A stretch of 64,000 nt of DNA from assembly GCA_902363825.1 (NCBI GenBank), contig CABJBK010000001.1:124001-188000 (forward strand), written 5' to 3'. Below are positions 1-8,804 of the stretch, in pieces. The translations under genes and the position numbers were made by a program. Each line of letters opens with the position of its first letter. The stretch's first letter is position 1. This DNA comes from Lachnospiraceae bacterium. Lineage in GTDB: Bacteria; Bacillota; Clostridia; Lachnospirales; Lachnospiraceae. The notes beneath the pieces are model-generated. The model searched no databases. It was not told where the DNA came from and worked only from the letters and a program-made list of their open reading frames with translations.

Positions 1-171
1 GATGACACTGTTTTTGAGAAAGCTCCGCTCGAACGGCTGGCAGCAGAAGGTCAGTTAAAGGCGTATATGCATCCGGGATTCTGGAAATGCATGGATACAA
101 AGCGTGATAAAGATATGTTGGAAAAGATGATCCAGGAGAAACAGGCTCCGTGGATGGTATGGGAGAAATAG
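1..171 (+). CDS. rfbF: glucose-1-phosphate cytidylyltransferase, C-terminal end (partial)
   Basis: The window opens inside a reading frame (frame 1) that runs 56 codons to a TAG at 169-171. The tail contains GQLKAYMHPGFWKCMDT followed by a charged helix and the ending WMVWEK, which matches the C-terminus of RfbF-type glucose-1-phosphate cytidylyltransferases, where the conserved stretch reads Y.H.GFW.CMDT.RD. The enzyme makes CDP-glucose from CTP and glucose-1-phosphate in the cytoplasm. Its stop codon lies one base before the rfbG start, as expected for an rfbFGH operon. The N-terminal nucleotide-binding part is outside the window, so the call rests on the tail plus context. Confidence 0.85.
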   Translation, partial: DDTVFEKAPLERLAAEGQLKAYMHPGFWKCMDTKRDKDMLEKMIQEKQAPWMVWEK

Positions 172-172
172 A

Positions 173-1222
173 ATGGCAGATTTAAGTTTTTACAAAGGAA
201 AGAAGGTACTGATAACCGGGCATACCGGGTTTAAAGGATCCTGGCTTTGCAGGATCCTGGTTGGAGCCGGGGCTGAAGTGACGGGATATTCCCTGAGTGC
301 TCCTACGGAGCCGAACCTGTTTGCGCTGTGTGATGTGGAGGGACATATGAATTCAGTGATCGGTGATATCCGTGATCTGGATCATCTGGCAAAGGTGTTT
401 GCGGATACACAGCCGGAGATCGTATTTCATCTGGCGGCACAGCCGATCGTCCGCGATTCTTACAAGGATCCGGTCTACACTTATGAGACGAATGTAATGG
501 GAACGGTGAATATCTGTGAGTGTGTCCGCCGGAATTCCTGTGTAAAATCTTTTTTGAATGTCACGACAGATAAGGTGTACAAGAATAACGAGTGGGAATG
601 GGGCTATCGTGAAAATGAACCGCTTGATGGTTATGATCCGTATTCGAACAGCAAATCCTGCTCGGAGCTTGTGACACACAGTTATATCAATTCCTTTTTT
701 AACGATATGGGAGTCGCAGTGTCAACGGCACGCGCCGGTAATGTGATTGGAGGCGGGGACTTCGCGAATGACCGTATCATTCCGGACTGTGTGCGCGCGG
801 CGGGAACAAAGACAGATATCATTGTACGCAATCCGCATTCGACAAGACCATATCAGCATGTATTAGAGCCGCTTGCGATTTATCTTGCGATCGCGGAGAT
901 GCAGTATCAGGATAAGAAATATGCGGGATTTTATAATGTGGGACCGGATGACCGCGACTGTATTACGACCGGGCAGCTGGTGGATCTGTTTTGCGCGAAA
1001 TGGGGCGAGGACATGAAATGGGTAAACCGTTATGACGGAGGCCCTCATGAGGCGAATTTTCTGAAGCTGGATTGCTCGAAGATCAAACGCGTTTTCGGAT
1101 GGAAACCGCGCTGGGGCGTGGAAGAGGCCGTTGAAAAGACTGTAGAGTGGTCGAAGGTATATTTCGCGAAGGGTGATATACCGGCGTGCATGGATGCACA
1201 GATTAAAGAATTTTTTGAATAA
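173..1222 (+). CDS. rfbG: CDP-glucose 4,6-dehydratase
   Basis: A 349-residue short-chain dehydrogenase/reductase of the extended type. The NAD-binding glycine motif GHTGFKG is at residues 16-22 and the catalytic YSNSK (Y157, K161) follows; length and the IGGGDFANDRIIPDC stretch fit RfbG. It converts CDP-glucose to CDP-4-keto-6-deoxyglucose, the branch point for CDP-3,6-dideoxyhexoses and CDP-linked branched sugars. The start is one base after the rfbF stop, so the two are almost certainly translated from one message. Nothing looks damaged. A GDP- or dTDP-sugar dehydratase is much less likely given the flanking rfbF and rfbH. Confidence 0.93.
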   Translation: MADLSFYKGKKVLITGHTGFKGSWLCRILVGAGAEVTGYSLSAPTEPNLFALCDVEGHMNSVIGDIRDLDHLAKVFADTQPEIVFHLAAQPIVRDSYKDPVYTYETNVMGTVNICECVRRNSCVKSFLNVTTDKVYKNNEWEWGYRENEPLDGYDPYSNSKSCSELVTHSYINSFFNDMGVAVSTARAGNVIGGGDFANDRIIPDCVRAAGTKTDIIVRNPHSTRPYQHVLEPLAIYLAIAEMQYQDKKYAGFYNVGPDDRDCITTGQLVDLFCAKWGEDMKWVNRYDGGPHEANFLKLDCSKIKRVFGWKPRWGVEEAVEKTVEWSKVYFAKGDIPACMDAQIKEFFE

Positions 1223-1234
1223 GGAGAGTATAAG

Positions 1235-2584
1235 ATGTCTAAATGGACAAGTGAAGCGGAAGCAAGAAATCAGATCAAGGATCTGGTAAAAGATTATTAT
1301 GAAGCGTTTAAAAAACCGGAACAGGAAAAAGAATTCAAACCGGGAGACCGTCTTTCCTATGCTTCCAGAGTATATGATGAAAAAGAAATGTGCAGTCTTG
1401 TTGATGCGGCACTGGATTTCTGGCTGACCACAGGAAGATTTTCAGATGAATTTGAAAAGAAATTCGCAGAGTGGATTGGCGTTAAATTCGCAAATCTGGT
1501 AAACAGTGGGTCTTCTGCAAATCTGATCGCGTTTATGGCACTGACAGCACCGGAACTTGGAGAACGCCAGATCAAAAAAGGCGATGAAATCATCACGGTA
1601 GCATGTGGATTCCCGACAACAGTAACGCCGGCGATCCAGTATGGAGCAATACCGGTATTTGTAGATGTGACGGTACCTCAGTATAATATCGATGTGACAA
1701 AACTGGAAGAGGCATACAGCCAAAAAACAAAGGCAGTTATGATCGCACACACACTTGGAAATCCGTTCGACTTAAAGAGTGTGCGTGAATTCTGTGACAG
1801 ACATAACTTATGGCTGGTTGAGGATAACTGTGACGCACTTGGAACACAGTATACAATAGACGGGGAGACCCGCTTTACCGGAACCTGGGGAGATATTGGA
1901 ACATCCAGTTTTTATCCGCCACATCATATGACAATGGGTGAGGGCGGCTGCGTATATACAAATGACCCTCTTTTAAACAGATTGATCAAGAGTTTTCGTG
2001 ATTGGGGACGCGACTGTGTCTGCCCATCAGGAATGGATAATCTTTGCGGACATCGTTTTGATGGCCAGTATGGAGAACTGCCACAGGGATATGACCACAA
2101 ATATGTGTACAGTCATTTCGGATACAACCTTAAAGTTACAGATATGCAGGCGGCAGTCGGAGTGGAACAGTTAAAGAAATTCCCTTCCTTTATTGAGGCA
2201 CGTCGTCATAACTGGGACAGACTGCGTAAAGCACTCGAAGATGTTCAGGACAAACTGATTCTGCCGGAACCGGCAGAAGGAAGCCGCCCGTCATGGTTTG
2301 GATTTCTGCTGAGCGTCCGGGAAGAGAGTGGACTGGATCGCAACAAAGTTACCAGATACATTGAGGATCATAATATCCAGACAAGACTGCTGTTCAGCGG
2401 AAACCTGATCAAACATCCGTGTTTTGACCAGATCCGCGGCACGGACGCATATCGGGTGGTTGGAGACCTCGAAACCACAGATTTCGTTATGACACACACA
2501 TTCTGGGTGGGTGTATATCCGGGAATGACGGATGAGAAAATTGATTATATGGCACAAATTATTAAAGAGGCAGTAAATCAGTAA
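1235..2584 (+). CDS. rfbH: CDP-6-deoxy-D-xylo-4-hexulose 3-dehydrase (E1, PMP/[2Fe-2S])
   Basis: A 449-residue DegT/DnrJ-fold protein. Two features separate it from ordinary sugar aminotransferases. The PLP-lysine position is replaced by histidine (H230/H231 in YPPHHMTMGEGG). A cysteine cluster C261-V-C263-x7-C271, with C199 upstream, matches the [2Fe-2S] ligands known from E1 (RfbH/AscC/DdhC). E1 removes the C3 hydroxyl of CDP-4-keto-6-deoxyglucose using PMP together with a flavin/iron-sulfur reductase (E3). A strong AAGGAGAG ribosome site precedes the ATG, 12 bases after rfbG. The spacing C199 to C261 seems a few residues longer than in the enteric enzyme. The partner E3 reductase is not in this window. 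Confidence 0.93.
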   Translation: MSKWTSEAEARNQIKDLVKDYYEAFKKPEQEKEFKPGDRLSYASRVYDEKEMCSLVDAALDFWLTTGRFSDEFEKKFAEWIGVKFANLVNSGSSANLIAFMALTAPELGERQIKKGDEIITVACGFPTTVTPAIQYGAIPVFVDVTVPQYNIDVTKLEEAYSQKTKAVMIAHTLGNPFDLKSVREFCDRHNLWLVEDNCDALGTQYTIDGETRFTGTWGDIGTSSFYPPHHMTMGEGGCVYTNDPLLNRLIKSFRDWGRDCVCPSGMDNLCGHRFDGQYGELPQGYDHKYVYSHFGYNLKVTDMQAAVGVEQLKKFPSFIEARRHNWDRLRKALEDVQDKLILPEPAEGSRPSWFGFLLSVREESGLDRNKVTRYIEDHNIQTRLLFSGNLIKHPCFDQIRGTDAYRVVGDLETTDFVMTHTFWVGVYPGMTDEKIDYMAQIIKEAVNQ

Positions 2585-2593
2585 GGAGTTTAT

Positions 2594-4192
2594 ATGGGTG
2601 AATTAAAGTTATTGGATTGTACATTACGCGATGGTGGCTATGTGAACGACTGGGAGTTTGGACATAACAATCTGGTAAGTATATTTGAGCGTCTGGTAGA
2701 TGCAAACGTAGATGTGATCGAAGTTGGGTTTCTGGATGATCGCAGACCGTTTGATATCAACCGCAGTATTATGCCGGATACAGACTGCATGGAGAAGATC
2801 TATGGAGGATTGGACCGCAAGCAGGCGATGGTAGTAGGAATGATCGATTATGGTACCTGCAAGCTGGAGAATATCAAACCATGCGCGGAGTCTTTTTTAG
2901 ATGGTATCCGTGTGATTTTTAAGAAACATCTGAGAGAAGAAGCGTTAGCGTACTGTGCGGAATTAAAGAAACTTGGTTATAAGGTGTTTGCGCAGCTGGT
3001 GTCTGTGACCAGTTATGAAGATGATGAGATGATGGATCTGATCCGTCTGGCAAATGAAGTAAAACCGTATGCGGTATCCATGGTAGATACCTACGGATTG
3101 ATGCACCAGAACAATCTGAAGCATTATTTTAGCCTGTTAAATGAACATCTGCTTCCGGAAATCGGGATTGGATATCATGCGCATAACAACTTTCAGATGG
3201 GCTATGCGAACTGTATTGAGATGCTTTCCCACAAAGTAGACCGTATGATGCTTGTGGATGGTACGATCTACGGAATGGGTAAGAGCGCTGGAAATGCGCC
3301 GATCGAGCTGGTTGCCATGCATATGAATGATGTTTATGGAAAGAATTATCAGATCAGCCAGTTCCTTGAAGCAATCGATTCGAACATTACCAGTTTTTAT
3401 ACACCGGCAACCTGGGGGTATAATATGTTCTTTTATCTGGCAGCTTCGAATGACTGCCATCCAAACTATGTGTCCTTTTTGATGGATAAGCGGACACTGT
3501 CGGTAAGCTCGATCAATGAGATCCTTGGAAAGCTTCAGGGAGAAAAGAAACTGCTTTATGATAAGAACTATATTGAGCAGCTTTATAAAGAATATCAGGA
3601 TGTTGTAGTGGATGATGAGAAAGATATCGCAGCATTGAGAGAAGCGTTTGCAGGCAGAGAAGTGCTGATGATCGGGCCGGGAACCAGTGCCAATACCAAG
3701 TGTGACGCGATCGCGGAGGTAAGTGACAGAAGAAAACCGATCGTGATTTCTGTTAATTTTATTCCGGAAAAACCGTCCACGGATTATATCTTCCTCAGCA
3801 ATTCCAAGCGATATGTGCAGCTTGCAACGGCATTGTCTTTGAAGGAACACTCATACAAAGTGATCGCAACATCCAATGTCACGAAAACAAATGGAAAGTT
3901 TGATTATACATTAAATTACAGCTCTTTGATCGACGAAAAGGCGGAGATCATCGATGATTCTTTCATCATGCTTTTGAAAGTTATGAAAAAACTTGGCGTC
4001 AAGAAGATCCTGCTGGCGGGCTTTGATGGCTATGCAGGTGGAACAAAGCCGAACTATGTTCAGGCTGATATGGAATATCATTTCACCGATGAGCAGGCGT
4101 TGAAACTGAACCAGTATGTGTCAGACATATTAAAGGACATGAAAGAGGATATGGATTTTGAGTTCGTGACAGATTCTCTCTATGAAGCATAG
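2594..4192 (+). CDS. HMGL/DmpG-like aldolase with C-terminal Rossmann-like domain
   Basis: 532 residues. The N-terminal ~280 residues form an HMGL-like TIM barrel: LLDCTLRDGGY near the start supplies the metal ligand D8 and R12, and GYHAHNN supplies H195 and H197, as in 4-hydroxy-2-oxovalerate aldolase and HMG-CoA lyase. The remaining ~190 residues begin EVLMIGPGTSANTK and end in LLAGFDGYAGG, a separate alpha/beta domain I cannot name firmly; it faintly resembles DUF115/sialyltransferase-like folds. It sits between rfbH and a ThDP enzyme with close spacing and its own GGAG ribosome site. It may make or break a 2-keto acid used to branch the CDP-sugar (inference). The exact substrate is unknown. 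Confidence 0.75.
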   Translation: MGELKLLDCTLRDGGYVNDWEFGHNNLVSIFERLVDANVDVIEVGFLDDRRPFDINRSIMPDTDCMEKIYGGLDRKQAMVVGMIDYGTCKLENIKPCAESFLDGIRVIFKKHLREEALAYCAELKKLGYKVFAQLVSVTSYEDDEMMDLIRLANEVKPYAVSMVDTYGLMHQNNLKHYFSLLNEHLLPEIGIGYHAHNNFQMGYANCIEMLSHKVDRMMLVDGTIYGMGKSAGNAPIELVAMHMNDVYGKNYQISQFLEAIDSNITSFYTPATWGYNMFFYLAASNDCHPNYVSFLMDKRTLSVSSINEILGKLQGEKKLLYDKNYIEQLYKEYQDVVVDDEKDIAALREAFAGREVLMIGPGTSANTKCDAIAEVSDRRKPIVISVNFIPEKPSTDYIFLSNSKRYVQLATALSLKEHSYKVIATSNVTKTNGKFDYTLNYSSLIDEKAEIIDDSFIMLLKVMKKLGVKKILLAGFDGYAGGTKPNYVQADMEYHFTDEQALKLNQYVSDILKDMKEDMDFEFVTDSLYEA

Positions 4193-4200
4193 GTGAGAGT

Positions 4201-4713
4201 ATGAACGGACTGGGACATAAAATATGGATTATTTTGGAACAGATAGCTAAAACAGTTTTGTTTTGGCTATTTGGTCTGTTTAAAATTAAAATTTCAGATG
4301 AGCAGTGGGAAAAATTCATGCAGTTTGTGAAATTTGCCTTTGTCGGAGTGGGTAATTTCGCAATTTCGTATGGGGTTTATCTCTTTTTCCTGTGGATACA
4401 TTCGCCTTGGATCGTGGGGAGTGTTGCAGGATTCTTGATCAGTGTGTTAAATTCATTTTACTGGAATAATAAGTATGTATTTAAAGTAGAATCAGGAGAA
4501 AAAAGAGTCTGGTGGAGAAGCCTGGTAAAAACGTATATGTCATATGCTTTTTCGGGTCTGATCCTTACCAACATACTGTTGTTTCTCTGGAACAATATTC
4601 TGAGTTTACCTGAGTTTGTCGGGCCAATTTTAAATTTAATAATAACAACACCTATAAATTTCCTGTTAAATAAATTATGGGCATTTAAGGCGAATGGAAA
4701 GGAAAAAGAATAA
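4201..4713 (+). CDS. GtrA-like membrane protein
   Basis: 170 residues with about four hydrophobic helices, the arrangement of the GtrA family (PF04138). The core begins KFAFVGVGNFAISYGVYLFF and contains the family-typical short stretch NSFYWNNKYVF after the second helix and NFLLNKLWAF at the end. GtrA proteins are thought to move undecaprenyl-phosphate-linked sugars across the membrane. An extra ~35-residue N-terminal helix precedes the core. The ATG is 8 bases after the aldolase stop, with GGTGAGAG as ribosome site. A GtrA protein inside a CDP-sugar set suggests that the finished sugar, or another one, is handed to a lipid carrier. Confidence 0.85.
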   Translation: MNGLGHKIWIILEQIAKTVLFWLFGLFKIKISDEQWEKFMQFVKFAFVGVGNFAISYGVYLFFLWIHSPWIVGSVAGFLISVLNSFYWNNKYVFKVESGEKRVWWRSLVKTYMSYAFSGLILTNILLFLWNNILSLPEFVGPILNLIITTPINFLLNKLWAFKANGKEKE

Positions 4714-4714
4714 A

Positions 4715-6511
4715 ATGAAAATGAAGTTATCAGATTATGTTGCGGATTTTTTGGTAAAAAACGGTATTGATACAATGTTTATGATCACCGGTGGCGGAGC
4801 GATGCATCTTGATGACAGCCTGGGGCATAAAGAAGGACTGCATTGTGTATACAATCATAATGAGCAGGGATGCTCTGTGGCAGCGGAAGGTTATACACGT
4901 CTTACAGGTAAGCTGGCGGCGGTATGTGTCACAAGCGGACCTGGTGGAACCAATGCAATCACCGGTGTACTGGGCGGCTGGTTAGATTCCATACCGATGT
5001 TTATCCTTTCCGGACAGGTAAAAAGAGAAACAACGACCTGGTCTACTGATGTGCCGATCCGACAGCTTGGAGATCAGGAGTATCAGATTGTAAAGAGCGT
5101 GGAACCGATGACAAAGTATGCGGTTATGGTTACAGAGGCAAATGAGATCGCATATCACCTGGAAAAAGCCCTGTATCTGAGCAAAGCCGGACGTGGAGGT
5201 CCTGTATGGCTGGATATTCCGTTAGATATTCAGGCAGCGCCGATCGAAACAGAAGAACTTCTGCATTTTGATCCGAAAGAGTGTGAAAAAGACGAAGAAC
5301 CGCCAAAAGTAGAGACGGCTGCCGCTGAGGAGATCATAAAAAGGATCAAAGCGGCAAAAAGACCACTGATACTTGCGGGAACCGGAATACGTCTTGGAAA
5401 AGCACATGATGAGTTCATACGTCTTATCGATAAACTGCAGATCCCGGTTGTGACGGCGTGGAATGCGCATGATGTGCTCTGGGATGAACATCCATTGTAT
5501 GTTGGAAGACCGAGTACAGTAGGAAATCGTGGTGGAAACTTTGCAGTAGGCAACGCAGATCTGGTACTTACACTGGGATGCCGCCTGAATATCAGACAGA
5601 TCAGTTATAATTATAAAGACTGGGCGAAGAACGCGTATAAAATCGTTGTGGATATCGATAAAAATGAGTTGAATAAACCAACAATCGCACCGGATATGAA
5701 AGTGCATGCAGATGTAAAGGATCTGATGGGAAAACTTTTAGAAGTTTCTTATGACGGCACCACACAGGAACAGAAGGAATGGCTTGCTTTTTGCAGAAAG
5801 ACAAATGAAAAGTACCCGACGGTATTGCCGGAGTATTATGAATCCAAGCAGTTGAATCCTTATGTATTTTTGCGCAAACTGTCTGAGGCGTGGAAAGAGG
5901 GAGATGTTGTGGTAACCGGCAACGGAAGTGCCTGCGTTATTACATTTCAGACGGCTGAGATTAAGAAAAATCAGAGACTGTTTACCAATTCCGGCTGCGC
6001 AAGTATGGGATATGGTCTGCCGGCAGCTTTGGGATGCTGCATCGCAAGAGGAAAAGATCGCGTGATCTGTATTGATGGAGATGGAAGTCTGATGATGAAC
6101 CTTCAGGAATTGCAGACGATCCATTACAACAACTGCAACATGAAACTTTTTGTGTTGAATAATAATGGGTATCATTCCATACGTCAAACACAGAATAATC
6201 TTTTTAAAGATGGACTGATCGGCGTTTGCGATGGAAACGGGGTGAATTTCCCACCGTTTGATAAACTGGCAGACACCTTTGGATTTACATATTTTAAAAT
6301 TGATTCTCTGGATGGGATCGAGGCAAAACTGGAAGAGGTATTGAATGCGGACGGACCGGTTTTATGTGAAGCTGTTCTGGATGAAACACAGTATTTTGCG
6401 CCGAAGCTTTCTTCTAAGGTACTGCCGAGTGGAAAGATCGTATCACCGCCACTGGATGATATGTTCCCGTTCCTGGACAGAGATGAATATGAGGCTAATA
6501 AATTACAGTAG
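4715..6511 (+). CDS. ThDP-dependent acetolactate-synthase-like enzyme (YerE-like candidate)
   Basis: 598 residues with the three-domain layout of acetolactate synthase: an N-terminal Pyr domain with the ThDP-activating glutamate in HNEQG (E50), a central domain (about 200-340), and a C-terminal PP domain with the ThDP/Mg motif GDG (455-457) and the partner asparagines about 27 residues on. I chose ATG 4715 over an in-frame ATG at 4694 because AAAGGA sits about 10 bases upstream and it avoids overlapping gtrA. In Yersinia an ALS homologue, YerE, adds a two-carbon unit from pyruvate to a CDP-3,6-dideoxy-4-keto sugar made by RfbG/E1/E3. The position downstream of rfbFGH supports a similar role here. 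Housekeeping IlvB is less likely because no ilvN or other ilv gene is nearby. Confidence 0.8.
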   Translation: MKMKLSDYVADFLVKNGIDTMFMITGGGAMHLDDSLGHKEGLHCVYNHNEQGCSVAAEGYTRLTGKLAAVCVTSGPGGTNAITGVLGGWLDSIPMFILSGQVKRETTTWSTDVPIRQLGDQEYQIVKSVEPMTKYAVMVTEANEIAYHLEKALYLSKAGRGGPVWLDIPLDIQAAPIETEELLHFDPKECEKDEEPPKVETAAAEEIIKRIKAAKRPLILAGTGIRLGKAHDEFIRLIDKLQIPVVTAWNAHDVLWDEHPLYVGRPSTVGNRGGNFAVGNADLVLTLGCRLNIRQISYNYKDWAKNAYKIVVDIDKNELNKPTIAPDMKVHADVKDLMGKLLEVSYDGTTQEQKEWLAFCRKTNEKYPTVLPEYYESKQLNPYVFLRKLSEAWKEGDVVVTGNGSACVITFQTAEIKKNQRLFTNSGCASMGYGLPAALGCCIARGKDRVICIDGDGSLMMNLQELQTIHYNNCNMKLFVLNNNGYHSIRQTQNNLFKDGLIGVCDGNGVNFPPFDKLADTFGFTYFKIDSLDGIEAKLEEVLNADGPVLCEAVLDETQYFAPKLSSKVLPSGKIVSPPLDDMFPFLDRDEYEANKLQ

Positions 6512-6528
6512 TACGGAAGAGGTATTGG

Positions 6529-7455
6529 ATGAGTAGAATCGCAATTTTAGGAGCACGGGGTTTTGTTGGAAAAAACCTCGTGGAACATTTGACGGGAAAG
6601 CATACAGTATTTGCAATTACGAGAAATGAAATAGATCTTCTGGATGAGATCGCAGTGCAAGAATTCTTAAAGGAGCAGAAGATCGAGGTCGTGATAAACT
6701 GCGCAAACCAGGGTGGGTCGAGAAAGACCGGATATGATGTGCAGACAGCCAGTGTTATCGGAAATAATTTAAAAATGTTTTTTAACATTGAAAGATGTTT
6801 GACTCCGGATATGAAGATGATCAATTTTGGAAGTGGTGCACAGTACAATAAAGCCAGGGATCTGGTAAAGGTCAAGGAAGAAACAATCGGAGATGTGATC
6901 CCGAAGGATGACTATGGATATAGCAAGTATGTGATGTCAAAGTACATTCAGGCAAAGGGCGCAAAGAATATTTATAATCCGATCATTTTTGGTTTGTATG
7001 GACAGAAAGAGGATTACACGTTCAAATTTATTTCCAATGCCATCTTAAAAAATATCCTGAACATGCCGATCGTAATTAACCAGAATGTGGTTTTTGACTA
7101 CCTGTATCTGGGCGATTTTTTGCGGATCATCGATGCGATGATAGAAAAAGATTTTGCGTATCAGGAATTTAATATTACGCCGACAGAATCGATCGATCTG
7201 GTATCGATCGCAAAGATCATCAATACATGTGGTGATCACGAAAGTGAGATCATTGTAAAGAATGACGGTCTGAATTTTCAGTATACTGCGGACAATACAA
7301 GACTGCGGAAAAATATCGGAACAGAATTTGAATTTACATCCTATGAAGATGGAATAAGAGAACTGTATCAGTATTATCTCTCACATCTGGATGAACTGGA
7401 TCTGGATGCAGTCAGACAGGATGAACTGATTAAATATTGTAAAACGAAGAAGTAA
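6529..7455 (+). CDS. NAD-dependent epimerase/reductase, SDR extended (YerF-like candidate)
   Basis: 308 residues. The Rossmann motif GARGFVG is at residues 8-14 and the catalytic Y129-GYS-K133 follows, so it is an extended SDR. It is shorter than typical 4,6-dehydratases and resembles dTDP-4-dehydrorhamnose-reductase or fucose-synthase-type proteins that reduce or epimerise a keto sugar. It starts 17 bases after the ThDP enzyme with GGAAGAGG as ribosome site. In the yersiniose pathway a reductase (YerF) acts after YerE on the branched keto sugar; this gene is in the right place for that step, which is inference. It appears to be the last sugar-synthesis gene before the membrane genes begin. 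Confidence 0.75.
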   Translation: MSRIAILGARGFVGKNLVEHLTGKHTVFAITRNEIDLLDEIAVQEFLKEQKIEVVINCANQGGSRKTGYDVQTASVIGNNLKMFFNIERCLTPDMKMINFGSGAQYNKARDLVKVKEETIGDVIPKDDYGYSKYVMSKYIQAKGAKNIYNPIIFGLYGQKEDYTFKFISNAILKNILNMPIVINQNVVFDYLYLGDFLRIIDAMIEKDFAYQEFNITPTESIDLVSIAKIINTCGDHESEIIVKNDGLNFQYTADNTRLRKNIGTEFEFTSYEDGIRELYQYYLSHLDELDLDAVRQDELIKYCKTKK

Positions 7456-7482
7456 ATGAAGTAGTACAGATTGGGTTGAATT

Positions 7483-8778
7483 ATGATTTTGAAGCCGAAA
7501 AAGCTTATATTTGAAAAATTTTCGTTGAATGGGAAAAAATTGAGCAGTGATGTAAAAATATTACATATATACTTTGCAGCCATGTTGGGATTTATCCTGG
7601 CTGGTATTGTAAACATCTTTGTGTCAAATGGAAACGCGATATATGATATGCTGATCCCAAATATGAACAATCATTATTGGGATCTCATAACGAGTATTTT
7701 TCATAATTATGCCGGAATGCCTTACGAGGAAGGCGTGATATATCCACCGGGAGCGAACATAATATGTTTACTTTTAAGTAAGATGTTTTCTCTGGAATCC
7801 TATATGGATGGAATCAATGCGATGAGAGACAGCCAGATAGGAATGCTGGTAATCATGTGGTTCTTACTGTCTACAGTAACACTGTTTATTTCCCTGATCT
7901 GTTATCAGTTTCAGGGAACCAGAGCGGAAAAGCTCTGTCTGGTACTGACAATTCTGCTCAGTGCACCGTATGTCCGTGAGATCTCAAAGGCAAATCTGGT
8001 GATGGTTAGTGTAATATGTGTTTATGTTTTTATATTATTCAAAGACCATGAAAGTGTTTTTATGAGGGTGCTGGCGTTTGTAGCGCTGTCAGCTGCGGTG
8101 GCGCTGAAAATATACCCTGTCTTTTTGGGAATCTTATTGTTACGCGAAAAAAGTGCAAAAAAAATATGGGGATGTATTGGGTGTGGGATAGTTGTGTTTT
8201 TTGTCCCTTTTTTTGTGTTTGGAGGTTTGCATGGTGTAGTATTGATGCTCCAGAACATATTTAATACAACATCTATTTTTAATGACAGTGGTTTGGGATT
8301 TAAGATAGATATCACAAATACGATCAATATTGTGGGAGATCTGTTTCATTATGGTGGCAATATACGAAGGGTAGGAACTTGTTTCAATTATATTTTCCTG
8401 ATTTTTGGTTTTGTGATGTCGCTTTTTGTACAGGAAGAATGGAAAGCAGTTACTTTACTCTCGTTACTGACATTGTCTTATCCAACGTTCAGCGGAAGTT
8501 ACGGGATTTTGATCTTGGTTCCGGCACTGATTATGTTTTTAAATACAAAACCGGGGATAACACATGAAAACATGGCGTATATTCTGCTGTTTGTACTGCT
8601 GTTTGCGCCAATGTTTTTTGGAGGACAGAATATACTGCCAGCGCTGGACGGAGAAGTCAGGATAAATCTATTCACATTGACCGAGAGTGTTGCCATAATC
8701 CTAATGGAGATGATGCTGATCTTTGATGGATTAATAAGAATGATCTGCTTGGTAGGTAAGAAAATAAAAATGAAATAG
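7483..8778 (+). CDS. polytopic membrane protein, GT87-like glycosyltransferase
   Basis: 431 residues with about ten hydrophobic segments. An early exoplasmic loop contains HYWDLITSIFHNYAG and EEGVIYPPGAN, and a later segment reads ALKIYPVFLGILLLREK. The YPPG loop and the K-x-YP-x-x motif are typical of GT87/DUF2029 lipid-linked sugar transferases. Such enzymes use polyprenyl-phosphate sugars on the outer face of the membrane. The ribosome site before the ATG is weak (GGGTTGAA), so coupling to the upstream gene is possible. A Wzy-type polymerase is an alternative reading for a protein of this size in such a cluster. The local DNA is more AT-rich than the rfb genes before it. Confidence 0.65.
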   Translation: MILKPKKLIFEKFSLNGKKLSSDVKILHIYFAAMLGFILAGIVNIFVSNGNAIYDMLIPNMNNHYWDLITSIFHNYAGMPYEEGVIYPPGANIICLLLSKMFSLESYMDGINAMRDSQIGMLVIMWFLLSTVTLFISLICYQFQGTRAEKLCLVLTILLSAPYVREISKANLVMVSVICVYVFILFKDHESVFMRVLAFVALSAAVALKIYPVFLGILLLREKSAKKIWGCIGCGIVVFFVPFFVFGGLHGVVLMLQNIFNTTSIFNDSGLGFKIDITNTINIVGDLFHYGGNIRRVGTCFNYIFLIFGFVMSLFVQEEWKAVTLLSLLTLSYPTFSGSYGILILVPALIMFLNTKPGITHENMAYILLFVLLFAPMFFGGQNILPALDGEVRINLFTLTESVAIILMEMMLIFDGLIRMICLVGKKIKMK

Positions 8779-8804
8779 GATGAAAATGGTGGAGTTATAG
8801 TAAT

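Noticed and set aside
3137..3850. Minus-strand frame of 237 codons opposite the aldolase gene
   Set aside because: Mirror of a strong coding sequence, no ribosome site, no domain.
4694..4714. Longer N-terminus for the ThDP enzyme starting at ATG 4694
   Set aside because: It would overlap the gtrA stop by 20 bases and lacks a spaced ribosome site; the ATG at 4715 has AAAGGA at a good distance.
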